DNA of 64,000 bases. It comes from Streptomyces sp. CB03234. Lineage in GTDB: Bacteria; Actinomycetota; Actinomycetes; Streptomycetales; Streptomycetaceae. The notes beneath the pieces were generated by a model. It saw only the letters and a program-made list of their open reading frames with translations, was not told the origin of the DNA and did no database searches. This document shows, one piece after another, positions 34,592 to 42,488 of the stretch. The position numbers and the translations under genes are program-made. Position 1 is the first letter of the stretch. Every line of letters begins with the position of its first letter. Location of the stretch: NCBI RefSeq assembly GCF_001905885.1, contig NZ_LIYH01000005.1:558001-622000 (forward strand), written 5' to 3'.

Positions 34592-36292
34592 TCAGCGACC
34601 TCGTCCCTGCATCCCTGGCGCGCTCGGCTGGTGCGGGGGCAGCGACTCCGTCTGGATTGGGCGGACGGTTCGCGTATCCGTGACCGTGCGGGCCTGGGCG
34701 GCTCGGGAGCTGGAGGTAGGCAGCTGGACGAGGCGGCTGACGCGCCAGATGAGTGCGCGTGCCGGTGATCGGGTGTCGTCCAGTGGCCGCTGGTCGACTG
34801 CCTGCTTCAACAGCGTGGTGGGTTCGTGCCCGGCTGCTTCGGCGTCGGAGAGGGCGGTGGCGAGTGCTGCCCAGGCGTGGTCGTCGAGGACTCGCTGGGC
34901 GTGTGTGGGTACGGCTTCGTAGACCAGGGCGGCGAGCCGCTCGACCGTGGGCGCTGACGGTTTGCGGTGGTCGAGGGTGGCCAGCGGGACTGCGGCGGCT
35001 TGGTCGTAAGCAGCCTGCAGGTGGACGAGCGCTTGGCGGGCGGCGATGACTTGCTGGTCGTGTTGGCGGAGCTGGTGCCAGCGTCCGGCAGCGATGACCG
35101 CGAGGATGGCCACGTCGAGGAACATCGCCAGCATGGCTCCGTCGCGCGGTGCCGGCTGCGTACGCAGGGCTCGTATGGCGCCGCGCAGTGCGCGGGCGTG
35201 TTCATGTTCGGCGCGGATGCGGGAGCGGGTGGCGCGTTCGAAGGCGGCAGCGGCCTGGCGAAGTTGGGGGCGGATTTCCTTGAGGGTGAGGAGGGGCAGG
35301 GCGTCGAGGGCTTGGCCGAAGGCGGCGATGTGGGCCTGGGCGGCTGCATCGTCGCTTTGGTCGAGGTGGTGGGGGATGTGCTCGGCGGCAGCGGTCGCCT
35401 GGTGCCACGGGTCGGGCCGGTGCTGCTGCGTCTGGGTGAGCTGGTCGGCGGCGGTGAGGCGGTCGCGGATCTGGGGGAAGGACAGGTCGGGGGCGAGTCT
35501 GGAGCCGGAGTACCAGACGGGTTCGCCGACGGCGTTGGTGTCGCCTTCGATGGCGATCTTGTATCCACGGATGTCGCCGGAGGGGAAGCGCTGGATCTCG
35601 ACGAGCACGCTGTCGGTGGCGGCGAGGATGCCGAGGAACTCCTCGGGGCTGGTGGCCACCGAGACCGCGGTGCGGACGGTGAAGCGCAGGCGCTCGCGGG
35701 CGGTCATCGCGTGGCCGGCCCGCTGGGCTTTCTCCTTCTCGGCGCGGGTTGGCCGTTTGGCGGCGGTCCGGTCGCCGCGTACGACCTGCTGGAGGCCGTA
35801 CTCCTTCTCGATGGCGACCAGTTCCTTGTCAGCAGTGAGGTAGTCGTTCCAGTGGCGCGCTGGCCGGAGATCGCCTCGGACCTTGGTGGCGGCGATGTGG
35901 ATGTGGTCGTCGGCGTGCCGCACCGCGACCCAGCGGCACGCGTCCGGGTCCCCGTCGGGGGCGATGCCTGTGGCCGCCACAACGCGGCGGGCGATGTCGG
36001 CCCACTCGGAGTCGCTGAGGTGGCGGTCGGTCTCGGCGGCGCGGATGGAGCAGTGCCACACGTGCCGCTCGGGCGCACGGCCGTGGCGCCGGGCCTGCTT
36101 CACGTGCAGGTCGAGGTCCGCCACGAGGAGCTTCTTTGTGGCGGCGGGGTCGTCGGCGCGGCCGGGGTCGGGGGCGTAGCCGTCGAAGGAGGCGACCAGG
36201 TGGGGGTCGGTGTGCTCGTTGGCCCGGCCGGGGCCGTAGAGGTAGCGGATGAGGCCGGCGGTGTCCTTGCCGCTGCTGATTTTGGCGATCAC
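34592..36292 (-). CDS. Relaxase/mobilization nuclease
   Basis: A 566-residue protein with ATG 36292, overlapping MobC by 4 bp. The N-terminal 200 residues are a relaxase: a start AKISSGKDTAGLIRYLYG, the catalytic histidine cluster VRHADDHIHIAATK (HxDxxHxH) and a conserved HWNDY. This is the nicking enzyme that starts conjugal transfer at oriT. The remainder is helical, with one hydrophobic segment near residue 400 (AMLAMFLDVAILAVIAAG). Without a coupling ATPase here, it would depend on a helper plasmid or element. Confidence 0.9.
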   Translation of the reverse strand: MIAKISSGKDTAGLIRYLYGPGRANEHTDPHLVASFDGYAPDPGRADDPAATKKLLVADLDLHVKQARRHGRAPERHVWHCSIRAAETDRHLSDSEWADIARRVVAATGIAPDGDPDACRWVAVRHADDHIHIAATKVRGDLRPARHWNDYLTADKELVAIEKEYGLQQVVRGDRTAAKRPTRAEKEKAQRAGHAMTARERLRFTVRTAVSVATSPEEFLGILAATDSVLVEIQRFPSGDIRGYKIAIEGDTNAVGEPVWYSGSRLAPDLSFPQIRDRLTAADQLTQTQQHRPDPWHQATAAAEHIPHHLDQSDDAAAQAHIAAFGQALDALPLLTLKEIRPQLRQAAAAFERATRSRIRAEHEHARALRGAIRALRTQPAPRDGAMLAMFLDVAILAVIAAGRWHQLRQHDQQVIAARQALVHLQAAYDQAAAVPLATLDHRKPSAPTVERLAALVYEAVPTHAQRVLDDHAWAALATALSDAEAAGHEPTTLLKQAVDQRPLDDTRSPARALIWRVSRLVQLPTSSSRAAQARTVTDTRTVRPIQTESLPPHQPSAPGMQGRGR

Positions 36293-36930
36293 CCGGCTGC
36301 CTTGGTGGAGACGGCCTGGTTGGCGGCTTCCCTGATGTGGTTGACGGCCGTGCCGACCGCGCCCAGGGTGCGTTCGGCCTGGGCCAGGACGGCGGTGTCC
36401 CCAGGGTGTGGATGGCCGCCGGAGTTCAGCTTCTTGGTGACCTGGTTGACGAGGTGGCCGATCTTGGAGACCTGCTGGCGCAGGGCGGTCAGCTCGTCGA
36501 TGTAGTCGTCGAGCTGGGTGCGCTGGCCGGGAAGGGTGAGGTCGCCGTGGACGTGGGCCATGACGACGGCGCCGACGTAGTGGGCGCCGGCGACGTTCAG
36601 AGATCGGGCCTTGGCGAGGATGTCGGTTTTCTCGTCGACGCTGTAGCGCACGTCGACACGCTCCTTTCGCTGCTCGTCTTTGCGCTTGCGGCGACGGGCG
36701 GCACGACGCAGCGCGGCGGCGTCAGCGGCACGCGGCAGCGGCACGGCGGCGTCGGTGGGCTTCTCCTGCTCGGGCACCCCCTGGTGCCCGAGGTCTTCCG
36801 CCACCCCCGGGGCGGAGGACCCTGCGTTGGACCGGCCCTTGGACGGTCCAACGCCATACCTTGCTGCGCTCGTGGCTGGGGTGGTCGCCTCCTGCTGCGC
36901 GGGCGTGTGGTTGGTGTGTGGGCGGTGCAT
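36289..36930 (-). CDS. MobC-type relaxosome accessory protein
   Basis: A 213-residue protein from ATG 36930. About 80 N-terminal residues are low-complexity; the DNA-binding MobC part follows (RVDVRYSVDEKTDILAKARSLNVAGAHYVGAVV), then an AAA helix and a segment LRQQVSKIGHLVNQVTKKLNSGG. MobC proteins bind near oriT and help the relaxase load. The promoter must lie in the gap from 36931, next to the GGTCCC repeats. Confidence 0.88.
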   Translation of the reverse strand: MHRPHTNHTPAQQEATTPATSAARYGVGPSKGRSNAGSSAPGVAEDLGHQGVPEQEKPTDAAVPLPRAADAAALRRAARRRKRKDEQRKERVDVRYSVDEKTDILAKARSLNVAGAHYVGAVVMAHVHGDLTLPGQRTQLDDYIDELTALRQQVSKIGHLVNQVTKKLNSGGHPHPGDTAVLAQAERTLGAVGTAVNHIREAANQAVSTKAAG

Positions 36931-37089
36931 GCGCGGTGTCTCCGTGGTGGTTGTGTTTGGTGGGATGCCGAATGCGCCGAGGGGAGCGGCCCGGGGAATG
37001 GTGGGCGCGTGATCTGCCTCTGCCGTCTCGGGGATGTTCTTGGCCCATGGCCTTCACCCGGGACCAGCGGCTTGATGGGGACCGTGTCT

Positions 37090-37619
37090 GGTCCCCACCC
37101 CTTGTGTGTCTCGGTCCCCTGCGGACCGTGGTCCCCGATCGTGCGCGGTCCCCAGCGCGCGGTCCCGGGTCCCGGGTGGTTCTCGTTCCCAGACATGGGG
37201 ACGGTCCCCGAACGGGGTCTGCTGCGGATCACGGGGACCGTCTAGGGGTGCGCAGGCAGCCACGGTCCCCACGGGACCGTGGCTCGGTCCCCGGGTCTTG
37301 CTGCGGGACCGGTGTGGCGGACCGGCATATCGGCGGGTGACCTGCGGTGATGCTGGTACGGCGGGCCTATGGTCCGGTCCCCTGCGCGCGGGCCTCGCTC
37401 CCGGTCCCGCTGCGCGCGGTCCCGTCACCGTGGTCCCCGGTCCCCAGCGTGGTCCCCAGTTCGAACGAGGCTCGATCCCCGGTCCCCGAGGGGAGCGTGT
37501 CCCGAGTGTGGTCCCCGGTCCCGAACTTGCTCCGGTGCCCGGTCATGGAGGGGGCCGTGCGGTTTCGATTGGTCCGCGGTCCCCGTCCCGAGGTACTCCG
37601 GCGCCAAGGTCGACGGTCC
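37090..37619. repeat. GGTCCC(C) repeat field (candidate origin of transfer or replication)
   Basis: At least 20 copies of GGTCCC, most extended to GGTCCCC, lie within about 530 bases, mostly on the plus strand with a few inverted (GGGACC, for example near 37233, 37273 and 37305). Some are spaced 7 bases apart (37432/37439, 37510/37517). A random 70%-GC sequence should have about one. The gap 36931-37697 holds no gene that I can support. It separates mobC from the replication ATPase gene, a usual place for oriT or iterons. Confidence 0.7.
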
Positions 37620-37697
37620 CGTTCGGTGGGTTCCGCGAGTCTGGCCGCAGCGTTCAGTGGAGGCTGGCGCGCAGACGCTCCTCGGGCGGACTGCTGC

Positions 37698-38438
37698 TCA
37701 GCGGGTGCGTCCTGGAACCGAAACCGGCGGAGGGGTTGCCACTGTGGCTGGCACGGGTGTGCGGCGGCGGTCGGGGCCTTGGAGGATGACGCGGGTGGTC
37801 ATCTCGGCGAGGCGGGAGGCAACGCGGTCGCCGAGGGCTTCGCGGAGCTGAGGGATGGGGACGTTGGTGGTGATGAGTGTGGGGAGCATCCACGTGTAGC
37901 GTCGGTCGATCAGCCGGTACGTCAGTTCCTCGGTCCACTCGGTCTGCTTGGCGGCGCCGAGGTCATCGAGGATGAGCAGGGGGCTGTGGGCCAGGTCCTG
38001 GAAGACGCGCTCGGGGTCGTGGCCCTGGCGGGGACGGAGCTGGGCGTGGAGGTCGGCGGTGTTAGTGGCCGCCCAGCGCAGGCGTACCCCGGCTGCAAGG
38101 AGGGTGCGGACGGCGCCGTACGCCTGGTGCGTCTTGCCTGTGCCGGTGGGGCCGGCGATCAGCAGTGATGGGCCGTTGGCGATGCCGGTCGTTCCGCCAG
38201 GGCCGGGGCGCCCCCGGCGGGTGATCTCACTGGCCCAGGCCAGGACGTCCGGGTGATCGGCGACGGCGCGGTGGTAGCGGGCCGGAATCCGGCGGTCGGC
38301 GAGCTCCAACGCGGTGACCGGGGCCTGCTGCGGCTCCTCGGGGACGGTGCCGACATCGATCGTCAGCGACGCGAGGATCCCGTCGAGTCGGCGGGTCAGC
38401 CGCTCGGCCCGCTGCGCCTGCCGGGTGGGTGCGGTCAC
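37698..38438 (-). CDS. DnaC/IstB-like helicase-loader ATPase
   Basis: Starts at GTG 38438, overlapping the stop of the initiator gene by GTGA; 246 residues. AAA+ motifs: Walker A AGPTGTGKTH, Walker B LLILDDLGAAK, and sensor segment TLITTNVPIP. Proteins of this type load the host DnaB helicase for phage and plasmid replication. Gene order initiator-loader is the same as in many actinobacterial integrative elements. Its stop is 78 bases from the GGTCCC repeats. Confidence 0.85.
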   Translation of the reverse strand: MTAPTRQAQRAERLTRRLDGILASLTIDVGTVPEEPQQAPVTALELADRRIPARYHRAVADHPDVLAWASEITRRGRPGPGGTTGIANGPSLLIAGPTGTGKTHQAYGAVRTLLAAGVRLRWAATNTADLHAQLRPRQGHDPERVFQDLAHSPLLILDDLGAAKQTEWTEELTYRLIDRRYTWMLPTLITTNVPIPQLREALGDRVASRLAEMTTRVILQGPDRRRTPVPATVATPPPVSVPGRTR

Positions 38439-39361
38439 AGGGCGCCCCCGTAGGCGGCCTCGGCGTCCGTGGGGTTGGTGTAGGGCCGGTGCCTCGAAGG
38501 GCTTGCTGCGACGGAAGGCGTGGCGTTCATGGCCTCGTTGACGAGGCTGGGCAGGACGCTGGTGTGCAGGCCCTTGGCTCGGAGTCGTTCTAGTCCGGCG
38601 CGGATGTGGCTGGGGGCGATGCCGTCGGCGAGGAGCTTGGCGATCTCCTGGCCGAGGCGAGCGAGCACACTGCTGGGCGGGCGGTGGGCGCACGCGGCGA
38701 CGTACTCGGTGACGAGGTGCTTCGCCGAGACGGCCTCGGGCGCGGGGGCGCTCGCGCCCCCCAACGGGGTAGATCCCTGATCCAGGGTCCTAGGTCCTAG
38801 ATCCGGACCCTGAGCTCTCACCACGAGTTCACGTACTTCGCCGTGAGGCTGCGGTGAGGGCTCACTGAAGTGCTCCTGACCTGCGGTTTCGCCATTCACT
38901 GCGGGCTCGCGTGTTCGCGGTGCGTCCTCACGTACGCCTCCGTGAGGGCGCACGGAGGCGTACGTGAGGGTTCCGTGCGCCGAGGGTGCCAGCGCCGAGG
39001 CGGCGGGCTGGCCGCCGTGGTGGTGGGGGCAGTCGGGGTAGCGGACGCCGCTGGGCCGGTTGATCTTCTGGTGCTTGTCGAAGGTGACGATGTGGAGGTA
39101 CCGCTTGCCATCGCTGCCCTCGTACCGGCAGATCAGGTTGGCCGAGGCGAGCTGGGTCAGGTCGTCCTCGACGCCGAGCGGGCCGTGATCCGGGCGTAGC
39201 GACCACAGCAGGCCGGCGATGACGGCGGCCTGGTCGCGGAAGCGTCCGTGGTCGTCGGCCTGGGTCAGCAGGCCGAAGAAGGTCCGCTCGGCGCTGAGGC
39301 TGACCGAGGCGAGGGACTCGGAGGCGAAGGCTTCGGGCTTGATGGTGCGGATGCGTGCCAA
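38435..39361 (-). CDS. Phage/plasmid-type replication initiator
   Basis: A 308-residue protein from ATG 39361. The first 115 residues (MARIRTIKPEAF, RTFFGLLTQADDHGRFRD) form the winged-helix domain of phage-type initiators. The middle (about 115-210) is low in complexity and rich in charged residues. The C-terminal part (AKHLVTEYVAA ... ALGQEIAKLLADG-like helices) matches the domain that interacts with the loader. The gene carries an inverted repeat in its middle (38926-38969). It heads the leftward operon. Confidence 0.82.
   Translation of the reverse strand: MARIRTIKPEAFASESLASVSLSAERTFFGLLTQADDHGRFRDQAAVIAGLLWSLRPDHGPLGVEDDLTQLASANLICRYEGSDGKRYLHIVTFDKHQKINRPSGVRYPDCPHHHGGQPAASALAPSAHGTLTYASVRPHGGVREDAPRTREPAVNGETAGQEHFSEPSPQPHGEVRELVVRAQGPDLGPRTLDQGSTPLGGASAPAPEAVSAKHLVTEYVAACAHRPPSSVLARLGQEIAKLLADGIAPSHIRAGLERLRAKGLHTSVLPSLVNEAMNATPSVAASPSRHRPYTNPTDAEAAYGGAL
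38926..38969. repeat. 19-bp inverted repeat inside the initiator gene
   Basis: CCTCACGTACGCCTCCGTG (38926-38944) and its exact complement (38951-38969) flank 6 bases. Related TCACGTAC and CGTGAGG words occur nearby (about 38829 and 38841). The repeat is in the variable middle part of the gene, where the lambda O-type initiators carry their own origin, so it could be a replication origin element. Confidence 0.6.
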
Positions 39362-39610
39362 GTGAGGCGGTCCTCTCCTGGTGGCCGGGCCGGAGGTGCC
39401 CAGGGCTCACCGTCGTTCGTCGCGGCAAGGCGGCGTGGGGATGTGGGTGGGTGCGGTGGCTTCTACTGCCCCGCGCGCTTCGGGCGCTGACGGTATGTCG
39501 TGCAATTCCCGGGGTGTCGTCAACATAGCCACACCCGGACCGCACAAGTCCAGCCCTATCTCTCACGGCAGAAGCCAGTTAGGGAAATGGGTCGGTGTCG
39601 CGGTGCCAAA

Positions 39611-39639
39611 ACAGTAAATGGCGATCGGCGGTTGACCAA
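39611..39639 (-). promoter_or_regulatory. Leftward promoter for the replication operon
   Basis: On the minus strand TTGGTC (39634-39639) and TACTGT (39611-39616) are 17 bases apart, a sound sigma-70-type promoter for the initiator gene (ATG 39361, leader of about 240 bases). The -35 box overlaps a GGTTGACC-containing word shared with the rightward promoter near 39830. Confidence 0.45.
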
Positions 39640-39685
39640 ATAGTTGCCCGCCGGGGCGAGCCAGGAAGATCACATCGGCAAACCG

Positions 39686-39715
39686 TTGACCTCTGGCCGA
39701 TGGGGAAGCTACAAC
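39686..39715 (+). promoter_or_regulatory. Rightward promoter P1 (TTGACC-18-TACAAC)
   Basis: TTGACC (39686-39691) and TACAAC (39710-39715) with 18 bases between. The 11-base stretch GAAGCTACAAC containing the -10 box is repeated exactly at P2. Downstream reading would reach the XRE gene by a GTG at 39758 or without leader through P2. Confidence 0.5.
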
Positions 39716-39838
39716 ACAACACCCCAGGTCACAGCACGCTTGTGACGTGGCTGTCCGGTGCACGCCGAGGCCGCAGAACTCGCGAAGCGACCCTCCTCTT
39801 GCGGCGCGCGCCGACGGAACATAGACGACGATCGCCGG

Positions 39839-39868
39839 TTCACCAAACCGGCGAATGGAAGCTACAAC
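39839..39868 (+). promoter_or_regulatory. Rightward promoter P2 of the XRE gene, leaderless
   Basis: TTCACC (39839-39844) and TACAAC (39863-39868) are 18 bases apart, and the ATG of the XRE gene begins 6 bases after the -10 box, so transcript and coding region start together. The upstream word GATCGCCGGTTCACCAAA (39830-39847) repeats that at 39623-39640 with two differences and may be the XRE binding site. Confidence 0.6.
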
Positions 39869-39874
39869 GGAGAT

Positions 39875-40132
39875 ATGCCAGCTCGATCGCTAGAAATCGG
39901 CCCCGCAGGGATACAGGCCGCCCGCAACCTCGAAATCCTTCGCACCGAGAGCGGCCTTTCCCAGCGTCAACTCGCTGCCCGCTGCACCGCGCTCGGCCAC
40001 CCCATGTCCAACACCACGGTGTCCCGCATCGAACGTGTCCAGCGCCGCTGCGACATGGACGATCTCGTCGCCATCGCCCACGCCCTGCACGTCTCGCCAC
40101 TCGCCCTTCTCCAGGGGCGCACTTCTTCGTAA
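39875..40132 (+). CDS. XRE-type repressor of the integrated element
   Basis: An 85-residue helix-turn-helix protein from ATG 39875 (SLEIGPAGIQAARNLEILRTE, SQRQLAARC, then NTTVSRIERVQRR). It should be the repressor that keeps rep, xis and int genes quiet. The gene probably has a leaderless transcript (P2). A longer frame starting at 39758 with a GTG would add 39 unlikely residues. The spacing to the excisionase gene is 93 bases. Confidence 0.8.
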   Translation: MPARSLEIGPAGIQAARNLEILRTESGLSQRQLAARCTALGHPMSNTTVSRIERVQRRCDMDDLVAIAHALHVSPLALLQGRTSS

Positions 40133-40225
40133 GCCGGCACTGCCCGAGCCGCTTCGCCTTCCGTCAACTACGCCCACGGCGCTGCCCAGGGAGCCTGACC
40201 CTCGCGCGCCAGAAGAGGAACATCC

Positions 40226-40504
40226 TTGCCCCGATCCGCCATGCCTTCCGTCGGCCTCCACGCCACCCCTGCCGCGAAGGAGGTGACCCGCCAACCTGAT
40301 CGGCTCCTGTCCGTGGCCGACGCCGCCGAGCGGCTCGGCACCGGTGTGCGCTTTATCCGGCGCCTCGTCGCCGAGCGCCGCATCCGGTACGTCAAGGTCG
40401 GCAAGCACGTCCGCATTGCCGAGAGTGCCCTGGCCGCCTATATAGAGGAGCGCACCGTCGAGCCTGTGCCCAGCAGGCGTTCCCGCTACGGGAAGGCGGC
40501 CTGA
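40226..40504 (+). CDS. Excisionase-like MerR/HTH_17 DNA-binding protein
   Basis: TTG 40226 (GAGGAA upstream) gives 92 residues; ATG 40241 is possible. The protein has the short winged-helix of excisionases: LLSVADAAERLGTGVRFIRRLVAE followed by RRIRYVKVGKHVRIAESALAAYIEE. It directs excision with the integrase and overlaps its start codon by one base (TGATG), so they should be made together. Confidence 0.85.
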   Translation: MPRSAMPSVGLHATPAAKEVTRQPDRLLSVADAAERLGTGVRFIRRLVAERRIRYVKVGKHVRIAESALAAYIEERTVEPVPSRRSRYGKAA

Positions 40505-41709
40505 TGCCCCGCAGCCGCACGCGCGCCCCGCGCCGTAGCTTCGGGGCGATACGCAAGCTGCCCTCCGGGCGTTACCAGGCCCGCTACCCCGGCACCGACG
40601 GCGTGCTCCGCGCAGCTCCGGAGACCTACGAGACCAAGCGCGACGCCGAGGTCTTCCTCGCACAGATCCAGGCCGACCAGACCCGGGGCGACTGGATCGA
40701 CCCATCCGCCGGTGAGGTGTTGTTCGCCGAGTACGCGACGCGCTGGATCGACGAGCGAGGTGTCGCGCCGACGACGGACGAGCTGTACCGCAGGCTCCTG
40801 CGGCTGCACTTGGAGCCGACGTTCGGGGACCTCTACGTGAACAGGATCAGCCCGGCACGGGTCCGGGCCTGGCGGGCGGAGCGGCTCAGGGCCACGGGCG
40901 CGACCACGGTCGCCAAGTCGTATCGGCTGCTGAAGGCCATCATGGAGACGGCCGTCGAGGACGACATGATCCGCAAGAACCCCTGCCGGATCCGCGGTGC
41001 CGGTCGCGAGGACGCCGACGAGCGTCCCGTCGCCACGGTCGAGCAGGTCTTCGCGGTCGCCGACGTGATTGGTCTGCGGTGGCGGCTGATGGTCCTGCTC
41101 GGCGCATTCGCCTCGATGCGTCCAGAGGAGCTGGCCGAGCTCCGTCGTAGCGACGTCGATCTGGACGTCGGCTCGGTGTGGGTGCGCCGCGCCGCGCCTG
41201 AGCTGAACACCGGCCGCCGGGTCATCGGCGGCCCCAAGTCCCGGGCGGGCAGGCGAGAGATCGTGCTGCCCTCCTTCCTGCACGAGGACGTTCGCCGCCA
41301 TCTTGAGTGGTTCGCTCAGCCGGGCCTGGACGGGCTGGTGTTCGTGGGGGAGAAGGGCGCCGCACTGCGCGGGACCACCTTCGGCCGCAAGTGGCGCAAG
41401 GCCCGGGACACGGTGGGCTTGCCGAAGGAGTTCCGCTTCTACGACCTGCGGCACACCGGCAACACGCTCGCCGCCGACACCGGCGCCAAGCTGAAGGACC
41501 TCATGGTCCGCGCCGGCCAGTCGTCCGAGAAGGCGCAGCTGATCTATCAGCACTCCACCAAGGAGCATCAGCGCAAGCTGGCAGCCGACATCGATCTGGA
41601 CGTGCGCCGCCAGCAGATCAAGGCGGTGCAGAGTGGCGGCGGTGGCGCGACCGTCCACCCTCTCGTGCCGCGCTCGCCCGGAGCCGGACGCGGCGCTGCC
41701 AGGCGCTGA
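40504..41709 (+). CDS. int: Tyrosine recombinase integrase
   Basis: A 401-residue protein from ATG 40504. The N-terminal SAM-like domain (RLLRLHLEPTFGDLYVN) is followed by the catalytic domain: Arg in SMRPEELAELR, box II FYDLRHTGNTLAA, the position usually His as Gln (AGQSSEKAQ) and the nucleophile Tyr in LIYQHST. It integrates and, with the excisionase, excises the element at the neighbouring tRNA-Gly. The Gln replacement occurs in many actinobacterial integrases. Confidence 0.92.
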   Translation: MPRSRTRAPRRSFGAIRKLPSGRYQARYPGTDGVLRAAPETYETKRDAEVFLAQIQADQTRGDWIDPSAGEVLFAEYATRWIDERGVAPTTDELYRRLLRLHLEPTFGDLYVNRISPARVRAWRAERLRATGATTVAKSYRLLKAIMETAVEDDMIRKNPCRIRGAGREDADERPVATVEQVFAVADVIGLRWRLMVLLGAFASMRPEELAELRRSDVDLDVGSVWVRRAAPELNTGRRVIGGPKSRAGRREIVLPSFLHEDVRRHLEWFAQPGLDGLVFVGEKGAALRGTTFGRKWRKARDTVGLPKEFRFYDLRHTGNTLAADTGAKLKDLMVRAGQSSEKAQLIYQHSTKEHQRKLAADIDLDVRRQQIKAVQSGGGGATVHPLVPRSPGAGRGAARR

Positions 41710-41907
41710 GGGGAGGACGTCTTCGCGTTCGCGTACGACGCCTTCGACGCACGACCGTGACGCAGGTCACCGAAAGTCGATCTCGCAATATGAGACGACG
41801 CCGGGTCAGGTGGCGTGCCCGGGGCTTCCTCGGCGCGGTTGGCGCTGGTCAGAGGCGGTTTTATGGCAGGCGAATGGCACGCCGCCCCAAAATGGTCTAG
41901 ACAACAA

Positions 41908-41934
41908 GCAAGGCCCTGGTCTCTGACCAGGGCC
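41908..41934 (-). terminator. Terminator after tRNA-Gly
   Basis: AAGGCCCTGGTC with its exact complement and a 3-base loop (12-bp stem). It begins 8 bases after the 3' end of the minus-strand tRNA and is followed on that strand by a T-rich tail (TTGCTTGTTG). Confidence 0.75.
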
Positions 41935-41941
41935 TTCGTCA

Positions 41942-42015
41942 TGGAGCGGGTGACGGGAATCGAACCCGCGCTCTGAGCTTGGGAAGCTCATGTTCTACCA
42001 TTAAACTACACCCGC
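41942..42015 (-). tRNA. tRNA-Gly (anticodon CCC), probable attachment site
   Basis: The minus strand folds as a tRNA: 7-bp acceptor stem (GCGGGTG / CACCCGC), TGAGC-TTCCCAA-GCTCA anticodon arm, TpsiC arm with GGTTCGATTCC, and encoded CCA. Loop TTCCCAA gives anticodon CCC. The integrase gene ends 230 bases away, so the 3' part of this gene is the likely attB/attR. I did not find a second copy of the 3' part (attL) in the window. Confidence 0.92.
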
Positions 42016-42242
42016 GTAATACGCACCGGAGGACCGGTGCCGTACCGTCGCTCACTGTACCTCATTGGCAGGCCCCCGGTGTATCGCGCCGCGGGGTCTT
42101 TGTGCTGTGTGGGGGATGGATCCGGGTGCGGTGGGCGGGAGTTGAGGCGTACCGTGTGGGTGCGGAGTGCCGCCTGGAATGGTGTCCTGTTGATCCCCTA
42201 ATGTGGCTTTCTCGTCCACGCATTGGTTGGGGAAGGGACTCG

Positions 42243-42416
42243 ATGGACTCCATGGAGCGCACCGTCGTCCGCTGTGCCGAAGGGCACGTTTTCAGTACCG
42301 CTTCGTTCCCGATGCAGCAGCTCGGTGCCGGCCGGATCGGGCCCGGGCGGTTGCTGCGGTGTCCGCGGTGTGCGCGGTTGCGGCAGGCCGTGCCCGTGGG
42401 GCTCCAGCGGCGGTAG
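42243..42416 (+). CDS. Small zinc-ribbon-like protein (57 aa)
   Basis: ATG 42243 with GGGAAGGG upstream. The 57 residues include VRCAEGHVFS and RLLRCPRCARLRQA, that is Cys...His and CxxC, which could bind one metal ion. I know it as a short conserved protein close to dcd in Streptomyces. Function unknown. The dcd start is 73 bases downstream. Confidence 0.65.
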   Translation: MDSMERTVVRCAEGHVFSTASFPMQQLGAGRIGPGRLLRCPRCARLRQAVPVGLQRR

Positions 42417-42488
42417 CGGAGAGGGGTGGCGAGCGCGCGGAGGCTGTCCGATTGGGGCGGGCCCGCGCGCTCTGCGTATCCTCGGGGA

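Noticed and set aside
37090..37619. CRISPR array interpretation of the GGTCCC field
   Set aside because: The units are 6-7 bases with irregular spacing and both orientations, with no constant repeat of 28-37 bases and no cas genes.
39595..40299. 234-residue plus-strand frame across the element's control region
   Set aside because: It covers promoters and overlaps the XRE gene in another frame; the residue pattern is Arg/Pro-rich without domains.
40504..41709. Gln in place of the usual catalytic His in the integrase as a sign of inactivity
   Set aside because: The same AGQSS pattern is common in actinobacterial integrases and the other catalytic residues are present.
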